The notes beneath the pieces were generated by a model that was not told the origin of the DNA, ran no database searches, and saw only the letters and a list, made by a program, of their open reading frames with translations. A stretch of 32,202 nucleotides of DNA. Source: Candidatus Omnitrophota bacterium. GTDB lineage: Bacteria > Omnitrophota > Gorgyraeia > Gygaellales > Profunditerraquicolaceae. Numbering within the stretch: position 1 is the first letter of the stretch; each line of letters begins with the position of its first letter. The stretch covers positions 1 through 32,202 of the forward strand of contig JAHJCJ010000005.1 in assembly GCA_018812825.1 (NCBI GenBank). The letters are read 5' to 3'. This document shows, in pieces, positions 17,206-25,312 of this stretch. The translations under genes were made by a program, and so were the position numbers.

Positions 17206-18087
17206 ATGCTTAGGAAATTAAATCTAGCGTTAAATGTGGTACCATTATTTTTCATGGTTTTCATTTTTACGGGTTGCCAGGAGAAAGGCAAATCAGCGGT
17301 TGAAAATGAGGTTATACCGGTTCGGGTAATTAAGGTAGAGTTGTTGTCAATTAAGAATACTCTTGATTATGTTGATGACGTAAGGGCGCAGGATGAAGCG
17401 ATAATTTATCCTAAAGTTAATGGTAAAATTATTGAAAAAATTAAGGAAGAGGGGGATAAAGTTAATAAAGGGGATGTGGTTGCTTATATTGACCGGGATG
17501 AGGTTGGTTTTAAGTTTGAAAAAGCGCCGGTAGAGAGTCCGCTTACCGGCATTATCGGAAGAACATACGTAGATAAAGGAACAAGTGTTACCCCTCAAAC
17601 TCCCATAGCATTAGTTGTGGATATGGATAAGGTAAAGATTAACTTAGATATTACCGAGGAGTATTTGTCCAGGATTGCCTTAGGGCAGGAGGCACAAGTA
17701 AGCCTCCAAGCCTATCCTAAAGAGAGATTTATGGGAATAGTTTCAAAGATCAGCCCGGTTTTGGATTTGGAGACGCGTACTGCCCCCATCGAGATAATTA
17801 TTTCTAACAGCGACCATCGTTTAAAAAGCGGAATGTTTGCGCAGGTGCAATTAATCCTGGAGGAGCATAAAGATGTTCCTGTAATCGCCAAAGAAGCGAT
17901 TATGGGCAGAGAAGATAAGGTTTACGTATATGTTGTTGAGGCGGATATAGCGCATCAGAAAAATATTAAGCTGGGAATACACCAGGGTGCATTTTATGAA
18001 GTTAATCAAGGCTTGAAAGTCGGGGATTTAGTGGTGGTGATGGGGCAACAAAAACTTTATGAAGGAGCTCCGGTTATAACAGAGTAG
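17206..18087 (+). CDS. RND membrane fusion lipoprotein (periplasmic adaptor)
   Basis: 293 aa. The signal peptide has a lipobox FTGC with C24. The two lipoyl halves are seen (PKVNGKIIEKIKEEGDKVNKGDVVAYI and ESPLTGIIGRTYVDKGTSVT), then a beta-barrel (DMDKVKINLDITEEYLSRI) and a membrane-proximal domain. The long alpha-helical hairpin that usually separates the lipoyl halves is replaced by about 10 residues (DEVGFKFEKAP). The adaptor is therefore hairpin-less and must meet TolC differently. It starts 3 bp after the TolC gene. Confidence 0.9.
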   Translation: MLRKLNLALNVVPLFFMVFIFTGCQEKGKSAVENEVIPVRVIKVELLSIKNTLDYVDDVRAQDEAIIYPKVNGKIIEKIKEEGDKVNKGDVVAYIDRDEVGFKFEKAPVESPLTGIIGRTYVDKGTSVTPQTPIALVVDMDKVKINLDITEEYLSRIALGQEAQVSLQAYPKERFMGIVSKISPVLDLETRTAPIEIIISNSDHRLKSGMFAQVQLILEEHKDVPVIAKEAIMGREDKVYVYVVEADIAHQKNIKLGIHQGAFYEVNQGLKVGDLVVVMGQQKLYEGAPVITE

Positions 18088-18119
18088 ACACCCCGCGCTA
18101 ATTGGAATTGCGCGGGTGT
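18088..18119. other. Intercistronic hairpin between MFP and RND genes
   Basis: ACACCCCGCGC (18088-18098) pairs with GCGCGGGTGT (18110-18119) with one bulged C, around an 11-nt loop. No T-run follows. It starts directly after the adaptor stop codon and may set RNA stability or reduce read-through. Confidence 0.5.
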
Positions 18120-18145
18120 TGTCTAGGTAGACAAGGAGAGATAGT

Positions 18146-21100
18146 ATGAACTTACCTGAATTTGGCGTAAAGAGACCGGTTACCAACCTGATGATTTTTC
18201 TGGGGATTATTATTGTAGCGTTGTATAGCTTGAGCCGCTTAGGCATAGATTTGATGCCGGAGATTGAGCCCCCGATGATTTCGGTAATCACAACATATTC
18301 AGGGGCTAGCCCGGAGGATGTGGAGATAAGGGTGAGTGAGCCTTTGGAAAATCAATTGGCCACTACTCCTGGCTTAGAGAAAATTACCTCTCGTTCAATG
18401 GAAGGGGCTTCAGTGGTTAGCCTCAAGTTTATTTGGGGCACTAATCTCGATGAGGCTTCTAATGATATTCGCGATCGTATTGAGCGAGCGAAAAGGTTCC
18501 TGCCTGATATTCCTGATGAAATAGACAACCCGTATATTTTTAAATTTAATACTGCGATGGTGCCTGTGCTTTTTGTGGGGATAACTGCCGATCAGAGCTA
18601 TCCAGATCTTTTTGATTTGATTGATAAAAGAGTAGGGGATCCTTTGCGGCAGCTGCCAGGAGTAGGGACGGTGCAATTAAATGGTGGCCTGGAGCGCCAG
18701 ATTAATATTTGGATTAATAGGAATAAGCTCCAGGGGTATGGTTTTTCTATCCTTGATGTGCAGCAAGTTTTAAAAGATGAAAATGTCACCCAGCCGGTAG
18801 GGAATATAAAATCAGGGCTTACGGATTATCTCCTGCGCATTCCCGGAGAGTTTGCTACGCCCGAGGAAATTAATTCAGTTATTCTGGGTAAGCGTAACGG
18901 CAATCTTGTTTATTTAAGAGATGTTGCCAGGATAGAAGATAGCTTTAAAGAGTTAACCCGTATTGTGCGCGTGAACAGGGGGCAGGGCTTGATGATGATG
19001 ATCCAGAAGCAAACCGGCACGAATACGGTTAAGGTAGCTGATATGGTGAAAAAAAAGCTTGAGCAGTTAAAGCCGACCTTACCGCATGATGTAAAGATTA
19101 TCACGATGATGGATTCTTCGCAGGATATTATTGATGCGCTCAATTCTTTAAAATCTACTGTTTGGATAGGCGGAGTCTTGGTAATCCTAGTGGTCTGGTT
19201 TTTCCTGCGCCAATTCTTGCCGAGCTTAATTATTGCCCTGACCATCCCCTTTTCTCTATTGGTGGCATTTATCTATCTATTTTTTAGCGGTAAGACAATT
19301 AATACTATCAGCTTATCTTCTTTGACTATTGCTATCGGCATGGTAGTGGATAACGCGATTGTAGTTGTCGATAATGTGTATCGCCATCTGGAAAGAGGCA
19401 AAAGGCCGCAGGAAGCAGCAATCTTTGGTACCTCAGAGATGTTTTTATCTATCGCAGCATCTACCCTGACTACCGTGGTAGTGTTTTTACCGATGTTATT
19501 TATAACCGGGGTAGTGGGAATAATGTTTGGGGAACTAGCGATTATTATTACGGTTACACTGGTGGCCTCTCTTTTTACTGCGACGACCTTCAGCCCGATG
19601 CTTTGTTCAAAATGGTTGCGTATTAACCATAATTCTACAAAGAAGAAGGGCAGATTGTTTGCGAAATTTTATGATTTGAGCGAAAGTTGGTTTAAGAAAT
19701 GGGAAGAACTTTATGCAAGGTCTCTAGCCTGGTGCCTGGGGCATAAGAAGATTGTTATCTTTGGTTTTCTGGCTGCGTTTATTCTGAGTTTGTTTTTGGT
19801 TAGATTTGTAGGCAGTGAATTTATTCCTGAAGAGGACTCAGGGGATTTGCGCTCTACTGTTTCCTTACCAGTGGGCACGCGAGTTGAGGAGACTGATAAA
19901 ATGGCTTCCAGAATTGAAGAGATTATTGACCAGGATGTCCCGGAAGAGAGATTTATGTATGTTGCCAGCGGCCAAAGTTCCGGAATAAGCCGTTCAATGG
20001 GTAGGCAGTCAGGGAGCCATATTGTTTCAAACGGGGTTAAGCTTGTGCGCAAGACAGAAAGAAAACGCTCGGTTAAAGAAGTGGCGCAGGCTATTAGAAA
20101 GAAAATAAAACAGATACCCGGAGTAATTAAAACGGATATTACAACAGGCAACCCGATCAGTTCATTGATTACCGGCTCAGGCGGCAAGCAAATCCAGGTG
20201 GAGATTACGGGACACTCTTTCGAAGATACGGATCTTTTGGCTAAGAAAATAAAAGAGGTGATGGATAATATTGCCGGAACAGCGGATGTGTCAATTTCCC
20301 GGGATTTAAACCGGCCGGAATTAAGGGTCCAGGTATACCGCCAGAAGGCCTCCAGCCTTGGCCTTAATATGCGTAATATCGCCGATAGTGTTAAGATCTT
20401 TGTGGAAGGCTCAAGCGCAACCCGCTACCGCGAAAGGGGAGAGACTTATGATATATACGTGCGCTTGGAAGATGAATTCCGCGCCAATCCCGAGGACGTA
20501 GGGAACCTGACCATTATTTCTCCCTTTACCGGAAAACAAATCAAATTAAGCAGCGTTGCCCGTGTTATAGAGGTCTCTGGTCCAGTTGAGATTGAGCGAA
20601 AAAACAGGGAAAGGGTAGTTAGGGTTGAATGCAACACCTACAAACGTTCAATGGGCAAGGTGATTGAAGATATTAAAAGCGAGTTAAAAAAGATTCCCGT
20701 GCCTTCAGATATAGTAATAAGTTTTGGTGGCGATGCGGAAGAACAGGGTAAGGCATTTATGGATTTGACGCTTTTGCTGCTTTTAGGCATGTCTCTGGTT
20801 TATATGGTAATGGCCGCGCAATTTGAATCTTTATTAGACCCTTTCATTGTTATGTTTGCCGTCCCTTTTACTTTTACGGGAGTAATATTAGGTTTTATCC
20901 TGACTAACACAACCTTAAGTGTAATTACTTTTCTGGGCATAGTTATGCTTATGGGGATTGTTGTTAATAATGCCATTGTCTTGATTAGTTACATTAATAT
21001 TCTACGTGCCCGCGGATTGACAATGCTTGAAGCAGTAACCCTTGGAGGCAGGGACAGGCTAAGGCCCGTGCTTATGACGACAATTACTACTCTGGCCGGA

Positions 21101-21271
21101 TTATTACCCTTGGCTTTATCAAAAGGAGAAGGTTCGGAGATTTGGCAGCCTTTGGGGATTACGATGATCGGGGGGTTATCGCTCTCTACTTTTATTACTA
21201 TGTTATTTGTTCCCACACTTTATGCGGTATTTAATTCAAAGTTTAAAAATGGCGGAGGCAAAAAGAAATGA
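18146..21271 (+). CDS. RND family efflux transporter, inner-membrane pump (HAE1/AcrB-like)
   Basis: 1041 aa, full AcrB-type length, with 12 expected TM helices and two periplasmic loops. N-terminal VKRPVTNLMIFLGIIIVALY, GASPEDVEIRVSEPLE and the TM4 proton-relay stretch GMVVDNAIVVVDNVYR (D402, with N403 where AcrB has a second Asp) are present. So are FVGSEFIPEEDSGDLR and the C-terminal GIVVNNAIVLISYIN and RLRPVLMTTITTLAGLLPLA blocks. It pumps hydrophobic or amphiphilic compounds with the proton gradient together with the adaptor and TolC proteins upstream. A GGAGAG ribosome site precedes ATG 18146. It overlaps the next gene by 4 bp. Confidence 0.95.
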   Translation: MNLPEFGVKRPVTNLMIFLGIIIVALYSLSRLGIDLMPEIEPPMISVITTYSGASPEDVEIRVSEPLENQLATTPGLEKITSRSMEGASVVSLKFIWGTNLDEASNDIRDRIERAKRFLPDIPDEIDNPYIFKFNTAMVPVLFVGITADQSYPDLFDLIDKRVGDPLRQLPGVGTVQLNGGLERQINIWINRNKLQGYGFSILDVQQVLKDENVTQPVGNIKSGLTDYLLRIPGEFATPEEINSVILGKRNGNLVYLRDVARIEDSFKELTRIVRVNRGQGLMMMIQKQTGTNTVKVADMVKKKLEQLKPTLPHDVKIITMMDSSQDIIDALNSLKSTVWIGGVLVILVVWFFLRQFLPSLIIALTIPFSLLVAFIYLFFSGKTINTISLSSLTIAIGMVVDNAIVVVDNVYRHLERGKRPQEAAIFGTSEMFLSIAASTLTTVVVFLPMLFITGVVGIMFGELAIIITVTLVASLFTATTFSPMLCSKWLRINHNSTKKKGRLFAKFYDLSESWFKKWEELYARSLAWCLGHKKIVIFGFLAAFILSLFLVRFVGSEFIPEEDSGDLRSTVSLPVGTRVEETDKMASRIEEIIDQDVPEERFMYVASGQSSGISRSMGRQSGSHIVSNGVKLVRKTERKRSVKEVAQAIRKKIKQIPGVIKTDITTGNPISSLITGSGGKQIQVEITGHSFEDTDLLAKKIKEVMDNIAGTADVSISRDLNRPELRVQVYRQKASSLGLNMRNIADSVKIFVEGSSATRYRERGETYDIYVRLEDEFRANPEDVGNLTIISPFTGKQIKLSSVARVIEVSGPVEIERKNRERVVRVECNTYKRSMGKVIEDIKSELKKIPVPSDIVISFGGDAEEQGKAFMDLTLLLLLGMSLVYMVMAAQFESLLDPFIVMFAVPFTFTGVILGFILTNTTLSVITFLGIVMLMGIVVNNAIVLISYINILRARGLTMLEAVTLGGRDRLRPVLMTTITTLAGLLPLALSKGEGSEIWQPLGITMIGGLSLSTFITMLFVPTLYAVFNSKFKNGGGKKK

Positions 21272-21561
21272 TAAAAATGGTAATGTTGATTTATAATGAA
21301 GCAATCGATGATGAAATAATGGAGACATTGGAGAGTTGTGGCTTGGAGAATTATACTAAAATAAAGGAGGTCTTTGGTAAAGGCGCCACATCGGGTGCGC
21401 ATTTAGGGAGCGATGTTTGGCCGGGAAGGAATAATATTTTATACGTAGCTTGCCGGGATGCAGAAGTAAAGCAGATTTTAATCTGCACCAACGCACTGCG
21501 TAAGGAATTAGGCAAAGAAGGAGTCAAAGCCTTTAGCTGGAATATAGAAGAGGTCACTTAA
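21268..21561 (+). CDS. Small PII-like (PG0541-type) transporter-associated protein
   Basis: 97 aa, soluble, with no signal peptide. The pattern (MIKMVMLIYNEAIDDEIMET, GATSGAHLGSDVWPGRNN, then LYVACRDAEVKQIL) fits a small ferredoxin-like or PII-like fold protein often encoded directly after RND pumps. That assignment is from remembered family context. ATGA overlap with the RND gene indicates co-translation. The role is unknown but is plausibly modulation of the pump. Confidence 0.7.
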   Translation: MIKMVMLIYNEAIDDEIMETLESCGLENYTKIKEVFGKGATSGAHLGSDVWPGRNNILYVACRDAEVKQILICTNALRKELGKEGVKAFSWNIEEVT

Positions 21562-21671
21562 GCAAACCCTGACGCAGTAAAAGCTATAAATTAACTCTTA
21601 CCTATATATGCAATGTAGTATGAAGCCCTTAGGAAAGCCTTTAAGGCGCCCTCCCCATGGTTTTGGTTTAT

Positions 21672-21746
21672 AAACAATTGGTTATTGCTGAGTTTAATAA
21701 TTGTTTTGCAACCTGAAGAAATCAGGTTAGTTATATAAAGCGTCTT
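21672..21746. repeat. Inverted-repeat element repeated from the moxR promoter region
   Basis: AAACAATT (21672-21679) and AATTGTTT (21699-21706) form a dyad. AACCTGA (21710-21716) and TCAGGTT (21722-21728) form a hairpin. TATATAAAGCGTCTT (21732-21746) is identical to 5189-5203. The AATTGTTT dyad resembles the one at 5128-5163 in inverted orientation. The 295-bp gap 21562-21856 shows no gene; it holds this element, the promoter and the operators. Confidence 0.65.
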
Positions 21747-21763
21747 AAGTATTTAAGTATTTC

Positions 21764-21791
21764 TTGACAAATAGATAAAATATGCTATATA
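21764..21791 (+). promoter_or_regulatory. Promoter of the first MerR-like gene
   Basis: TTGACA (21764-21769) is followed after 16 bp by TATATA (21786-21791). The -10 lies inside the AATATGCTATAT palindrome, and AAAGCGTCTT ends 17 bp upstream of the -35. Confidence 0.6.
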
Positions 21792-21826
21792 TATAGTATA
21801 TTCAGTACTTTTAGTAATTACTAAAA
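21779..21826. promoter_or_regulatory. Tandem palindromic operators before the first MerR-like gene
   Basis: AATATGCTATAT/ATATAGTATATT (21779-21802) is a 24-bp dyad with one mismatch. TTTTAGTAATTACTAAAA (21809-21826) is a perfect 18-bp palindrome. Related sequences (ATAGTATATT, then TTTAGTAATCACT) occur before the paralogous gene at 29369, so they are likely autoregulatory sites. Confidence 0.55.
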
Positions 21827-21856
21827 CTCACGAGTCAGCCACAGAACCCAAGCGCC

Positions 21857-22084
21857 ATGGAAAAGAAAGTCATATCCGCGCAGGAAATAGTCTCTAAATT
21901 CAATACGCCATATCAAACAGTAAATTATTATACCGCCATAGGACTGCTGCCGGTTGCCGGGAAAATTGGCAATAAACGTATGTATGAAGAAACAGTAATA
22001 AGGGAGCGCTTGCAGAAGATTTCGGAGTTGGCAAGGGAAGGGTATCCTCTGAATTTGATTCGTAAGAAGCTATTAGGTATGTAA
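21857..22084 (+). CDS. MerR-like HTH regulator, HTH domain only (75 aa)
   Basis: 75 aa made of one MerR-type winged helix: ISAQEIVSKFNTPYQTVNYY, followed by TAIGLLP, then the wing (KIGNKRMYEE) and helices to LLGM. The YYTAIGLLP stretch is the MerR hallmark. It lacks the long dimerisation helix and any ligand domain, so it probably binds DNA as a small repressor or with a partner. It is about 79% identical (59 of 75) to the gene at 29369. It has its own promoter with two palindromes and lies upstream of the secretin cluster. No ribosome site is clear before ATG 21857. Confidence 0.8.
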   Translation: MEKKVISAQEIVSKFNTPYQTVNYYTAIGLLPVAGKIGNKRMYEETVIRERLQKISELAREGYPLNLIRKKLLGM

Positions 22085-22102
22085 TAATATTGTAACCATT
22101 TA

Positions 22103-22111
22103 TGCTACAAT
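22103..22111 (+). promoter_or_regulatory. Possible extended -10 promoter before the ExeA-like gene
   Basis: TGCTACAAT is an extended -10 (TGN plus TACAAT). No good -35 is seen in the expected place. It lies 29 bp before ATG 22140 and would give a short leader. Confidence 0.35.
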
Positions 22112-22139
22112 AGGTTAAGTTTCAGATAAAATTTTAAGA

Positions 22140-23003
22140 ATGAGCTATTTTGCAGTAATAGGATTAAATAAGGAGCCATTTTCTACAAGCCCGGATCCTA
22201 ATTTTTTCTATGAATCAAGTGAGCATCGGGCGGCTTTAATGCGCCTTGTTATTGAGATACGACTAAAGCGGGGTTTAAGCGTGGTATTAGGAGATGTAGG
22301 CACAGGTAAGACCACGCTTTCCAGAAAATTATTTCAGATGTTGAAAGAGAGGGATGATGTTGTTTTTCATATGATCCTTGATCCTACTTTTGATTCTGAA
22401 GAAATATTTTTGGATTCCCTGGTTAGGACTTTTAAAATAGAAACAGCTACATTAAAGCCTACAGTTTTAGATTACAAGGAGTCAATAAAAAGATATCTTT
22501 TTGAACAGGGAGCGGAACAGAACAAAACCATAGTTCTATTAATTGACGAAGCGCAAAAGTTAAATTCTCTTTCGCTGGAAGCGTTGCGCATGCTCTTAAA
22601 TTATGAAACTAATGAATTTAAATTATTGCAGTTGGTCATTCTCGGCCAGATGGAGCTATTGCCCCGGCTTACTGAAGTGCGGAACCTTATAGACAGGGTA
22701 AGCCTGTTGTATACGTTGACTCCTTTTGGCATTGATGAAACTAAAGAGATGATTGAATTCCGCGTAAGGCAGGCCGGTTACAGAGGCAGGGATAAATTGT
22801 TTAGCGAGTCAGCAATCAGGGAGATATTCAAATATACCGAAGGCTATCCACGGCGCATCGGGATGTTATGCCATAAGGCGCTGAAGTTATTAGTAATGAA
22901 GAATAAACCGATTGTGGATAATGAAATCATCAAAGAACTTATTGATCATGAGGCGAACTTAAGATGGCAAAAAACAAACCTACTCCTGAAGAACAGTTAT
23001 TAA
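22140..23003 (+). CDS. ExeA/GspA-type AAA+ ATPase
   Basis: 287 aa. It opens with the family start YFAVIGLNKEPFSTSPDPNF. Walker A is GDVGTGKTT (51-59) and Walker B LLIDEAQKL with D136-E137. The sensor/lid parts LVILGQMELLPRL and EGYPRRIGMLCHKAL follow. ExeA proteins use ATP to help insert the secretin through peptidoglycan, and related AAA proteins occur in pilus loci. The C-terminal TM and peptidoglycan-binding part of full-length GspA are absent, so this is the cytoplasmic ATPase only. It overlaps the GspC-like gene by 40 bp. Confidence 0.88.
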   Translation: MSYFAVIGLNKEPFSTSPDPNFFYESSEHRAALMRLVIEIRLKRGLSVVLGDVGTGKTTLSRKLFQMLKERDDVVFHMILDPTFDSEEIFLDSLVRTFKIETATLKPTVLDYKESIKRYLFEQGAEQNKTIVLLIDEAQKLNSLSLEALRMLLNYETNEFKLLQLVILGQMELLPRLTEVRNLIDRVSLLYTLTPFGIDETKEMIEFRVRQAGYRGRDKLFSESAIREIFKYTEGYPRRIGMLCHKALKLLVMKNKPIVDNEIIKELIDHEANLRWQKTNLLLKNSY

Positions 23004-23632
23004 ATTTAATTGAAGACGGGGAAGGCCCCGGGAGCTTAAGCCTCAAGCGGAAGAAAAAAGCATCTGCGTTTTCATTTATCAGTTTAAGCTCGCTGTCAAT
23101 GGTATTGGCGCGGCTTAAGATAGGCATAAAGGATGGGCTGGCACAGTTAAAGGGCGGCATTGATGAGCCTAACCTGAAGGCCTGGAATAAAGTTTTAGCT
23201 GCGGTAGCTATTATTTTGTTTGTTTATCTAACGGCGGATTTTACTCTTAGGCGTTTAGATATAAAACAGTTCACTAAAAAGGCTTCTGCGGCAAAAGTCC
23301 GGAGTTTTCAAGAACATGTGAAGGCAGAGGTGCGTCCATTTTTATATTATTTGGAAATGGTGCAACGCAGGAATATTTTCTCGCCTGTTAAGTTAATGAG
23401 CGCGGAAAATCCCCAAGTGGAAGCCAAGAAGATTTTATCCGCGCTGATTAAAGAACTCAAATTAGTAGGTATATCCTGGGGTAAAGACCCAGAGGTAATA
23501 ATTGAAGACACAAAATCAAATAAGACCTATTTTCTTAAAACCGGGGATACGATTAGTAAATTTAAGATAGATGTTATTTTAAAAGACAAGGTTATATTGG
23601 AAGCTGATGGCGAAAAGATGGATTTAATGTAG
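22964..23632 (+). CDS. GspC-like inner-membrane clamp protein
   Basis: 222 aa with a cytoplasmic N-terminus rich in Lys, one TM helix (about 76-93) and a periplasmic part. QRRNIFSP (about 141-148) followed by LKLVGISWGKDPEVIIEDTK and the TYFLKTGDTI strand is the pattern of GspC and PilP homology regions, which bind the N0 domain of the secretin. No PDZ domain is present. It sits directly between ExeA and the secretin; TAGATG joins it to the secretin gene with no gap. Its role as a link between inner membrane and secretin is inferred from this layout. Confidence 0.75.
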   Translation: MAKNKPTPEEQLLNLIEDGEGPGSLSLKRKKKASAFSFISLSSLSMVLARLKIGIKDGLAQLKGGIDEPNLKAWNKVLAAVAIILFVYLTADFTLRRLDIKQFTKKASAAKVRSFQEHVKAEVRPFLYYLEMVQRRNIFSPVKLMSAENPQVEAKKILSALIKELKLVGISWGKDPEVIIEDTKSNKTYFLKTGDTISKFKIDVILKDKVILEADGEKMDLM

Positions 23633-25312
23633 ATGAAAAAGATTATCATTGGAATTTCAATCTTGTTTTTTTTGAGTTTAAACTTCAAGCCTATAGACGC
23701 TCAGCCTGTTGCCGAAGATGAAGAGTTATCCGAGGAGATCCAGGTAACTGTAGAAAAAACGGATAAGAAGTTGCCACAGGCAGCGCAAGCGGAGTCTGTA
23801 AAAAATGAGGGGCCCGTAAAAGAGGATGTTGCGGAAGATGAGGTTATAGAGGATGCCAATGATCCTTTTTCCGGTTTATCCAGGAAGATCTCCCTTGATT
23901 TGCGCAGCATGGACATCATGGATACGGTTAAGTTTCTATCCAAGCAGGGCGATTTAAATATTGTTGCCACTAAAAATGTCAGCGGTAAAGTAACCCTGTT
24001 TTTAAAAGATGTTACCATCGCTGATGTGCTAGAGATAATCTTACTTACTAATAGCCTTGCTAGCGTTAAGAAGACCGGGATAATTACGCTGATGACGGAG
24101 AGTGAATATGAGGCGCTCTACGGCGAGAAATATACGAATAAGAAACAAACCAAGACTATCACGCTTAAATACGCGGATACTAAAAGGGTGGGCACTATAT
24201 TAGGTAACTTAAAGAGTTCAGTAGGAAAGGTGATTATAGATGATGCTACCGGAATGATTATTTTAATTGATACTCCGGAAAAGATAAAGGAGATGGAAGA
24301 GGCTGCTATAAGGGCTGATTTGTCTACTGTTAACCGGGTGCTACCTACGGTTAGAGAGACATTTGAGTTGGGGTATGCCAAGATAGCTGAGGTTAAAGGG
24401 GAAATAACCAAGGTGTTGACCAAGGATGTTGGTACTATTGAAATAGATGAAAGGACGAATAAACTTGTAGTGACGGATTTGCCTCATAATATGGAGAGGG
24501 TCAGGGCGCTAGTGGCAGATTTTGATGCTAAGACCAGAGAGGTACTCATTGAGGCAAGGATTGTAGAGATAACTTTAAATGATGATTATGCTATGGGCGT
24601 GGATTGGAAAAAGGTTTATGGTTTGGCCAAGGATTCGTTGACCTTTACCGGTACCTTTCCATTCAGTGCCCCCAGCTCTACCGCTTCTTCTATGCTGCTT
24701 AATGTGGGCACATTGGTTGATAATAAATATGAATTTGCTTTAGAGCTTATAAAGGATTACGGCAAGTTAAAAGTAATTTCTTCGCCGCACATTGTCGTCT
24801 GCAATAACGAAGAGGCAAAATTCATGGTGGGAACCCGCGAGGCGTATGTGACTACTACTATTACTACCGGCGATGTAACTACGACTACCTCTGAAAGCGT
24901 GCAATTTATAGACGTGGGGGTAACTATGTATGTTACGCCGACGATTAATAAAGACGGTTTTGTCAAGATGCACATAAAGCCTGAGGTGAGCTCAATATCG
25001 GAATGGCTGGAAACTACGGAAGGCAATAAGATTCCGATAGTCGACACCTCAAATGTTGAGACTGATGTCTTAGTCAAGGATGGCAACACGATCATTTTAG
25101 CCGGGCTGATAAAGAAGACAACAGACAAAAGCGTATCTAAGCTGCCCTTATTAGGCAGCTTGCCTATTATAGGAAAGCTGTTTAGCAATGTTTCGGATTT
25201 AAATGCGAAAAAGGAGCTGGCTATCTTCTTGACTCCTCATGTGATCTCCGGGGTTGATGAGATGCGCAGGATGAAAGAAGAGATGAAGACAAGAAAGCCT
25301 CCCAGGAGATGA
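23633..25312 (+). CDS. Secretin (GspD/PilQ family) outer-membrane channel
   Basis: 559 aa. A signal peptide ends near IDAQP (about residue 23), and an acidic linker follows (about 25-80). The N0 domain (ISLDLRSMDIMDTVKFLSKQ to VADVLEI-like helices, about 85-145) and N1-type domains follow (about 165-275). The C-terminal secretin barrel is recognisable from EVLIEARIVEITLNDDYAMG, GKLKVISSPHIVVCNNEEAK, DTSNVETDVLVKDGNTIILA and KLPLLGSLPIIGKLFSN. It forms the outer-membrane gate of a type II secretion or type IV pilus-like system. It overlaps the next gene by 4 bp. Confidence 0.93.
   Translation: MKKIIIGISILFFLSLNFKPIDAQPVAEDEELSEEIQVTVEKTDKKLPQAAQAESVKNEGPVKEDVAEDEVIEDANDPFSGLSRKISLDLRSMDIMDTVKFLSKQGDLNIVATKNVSGKVTLFLKDVTIADVLEIILLTNSLASVKKTGIITLMTESEYEALYGEKYTNKKQTKTITLKYADTKRVGTILGNLKSSVGKVIIDDATGMIILIDTPEKIKEMEEAAIRADLSTVNRVLPTVRETFELGYAKIAEVKGEITKVLTKDVGTIEIDERTNKLVVTDLPHNMERVRALVADFDAKTREVLIEARIVEITLNDDYAMGVDWKKVYGLAKDSLTFTGTFPFSAPSSTASSMLLNVGTLVDNKYEFALELIKDYGKLKVISSPHIVVCNNEEAKFMVGTREAYVTTTITTGDVTTTTSESVQFIDVGVTMYVTPTINKDGFVKMHIKPEVSSISEWLETTEGNKIPIVDTSNVETDVLVKDGNTIILAGLIKKTTDKSVSKLPLLGSLPIIGKLFSNVSDLNAKKELAIFLTPHVISGVDEMRRMKEEMKTRKPPRR

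Noticed and set aside
18088..18145. Rho-independent terminator between adaptor and RND genes
   Set aside because: The hairpin is good but no T-run follows, and the two genes must be co-expressed; kept only as an intercistronic hairpin.
19711..20187. 158-aa open frame on the - strand
   Set aside because: Shadow of the RND transporter gene, with no recognisable product.
21562..21660. Hidden gene or terminator after the PII-like protein
   Set aside because: No open frame with a ribosome site; the GCCTTTAAGGC dyad is short and lacks a T-run.
24757..25188. 143-aa open frame on the - strand
   Set aside because: Lies fully inside the secretin gene, whose domain structure is clear; no coding signal of its own.
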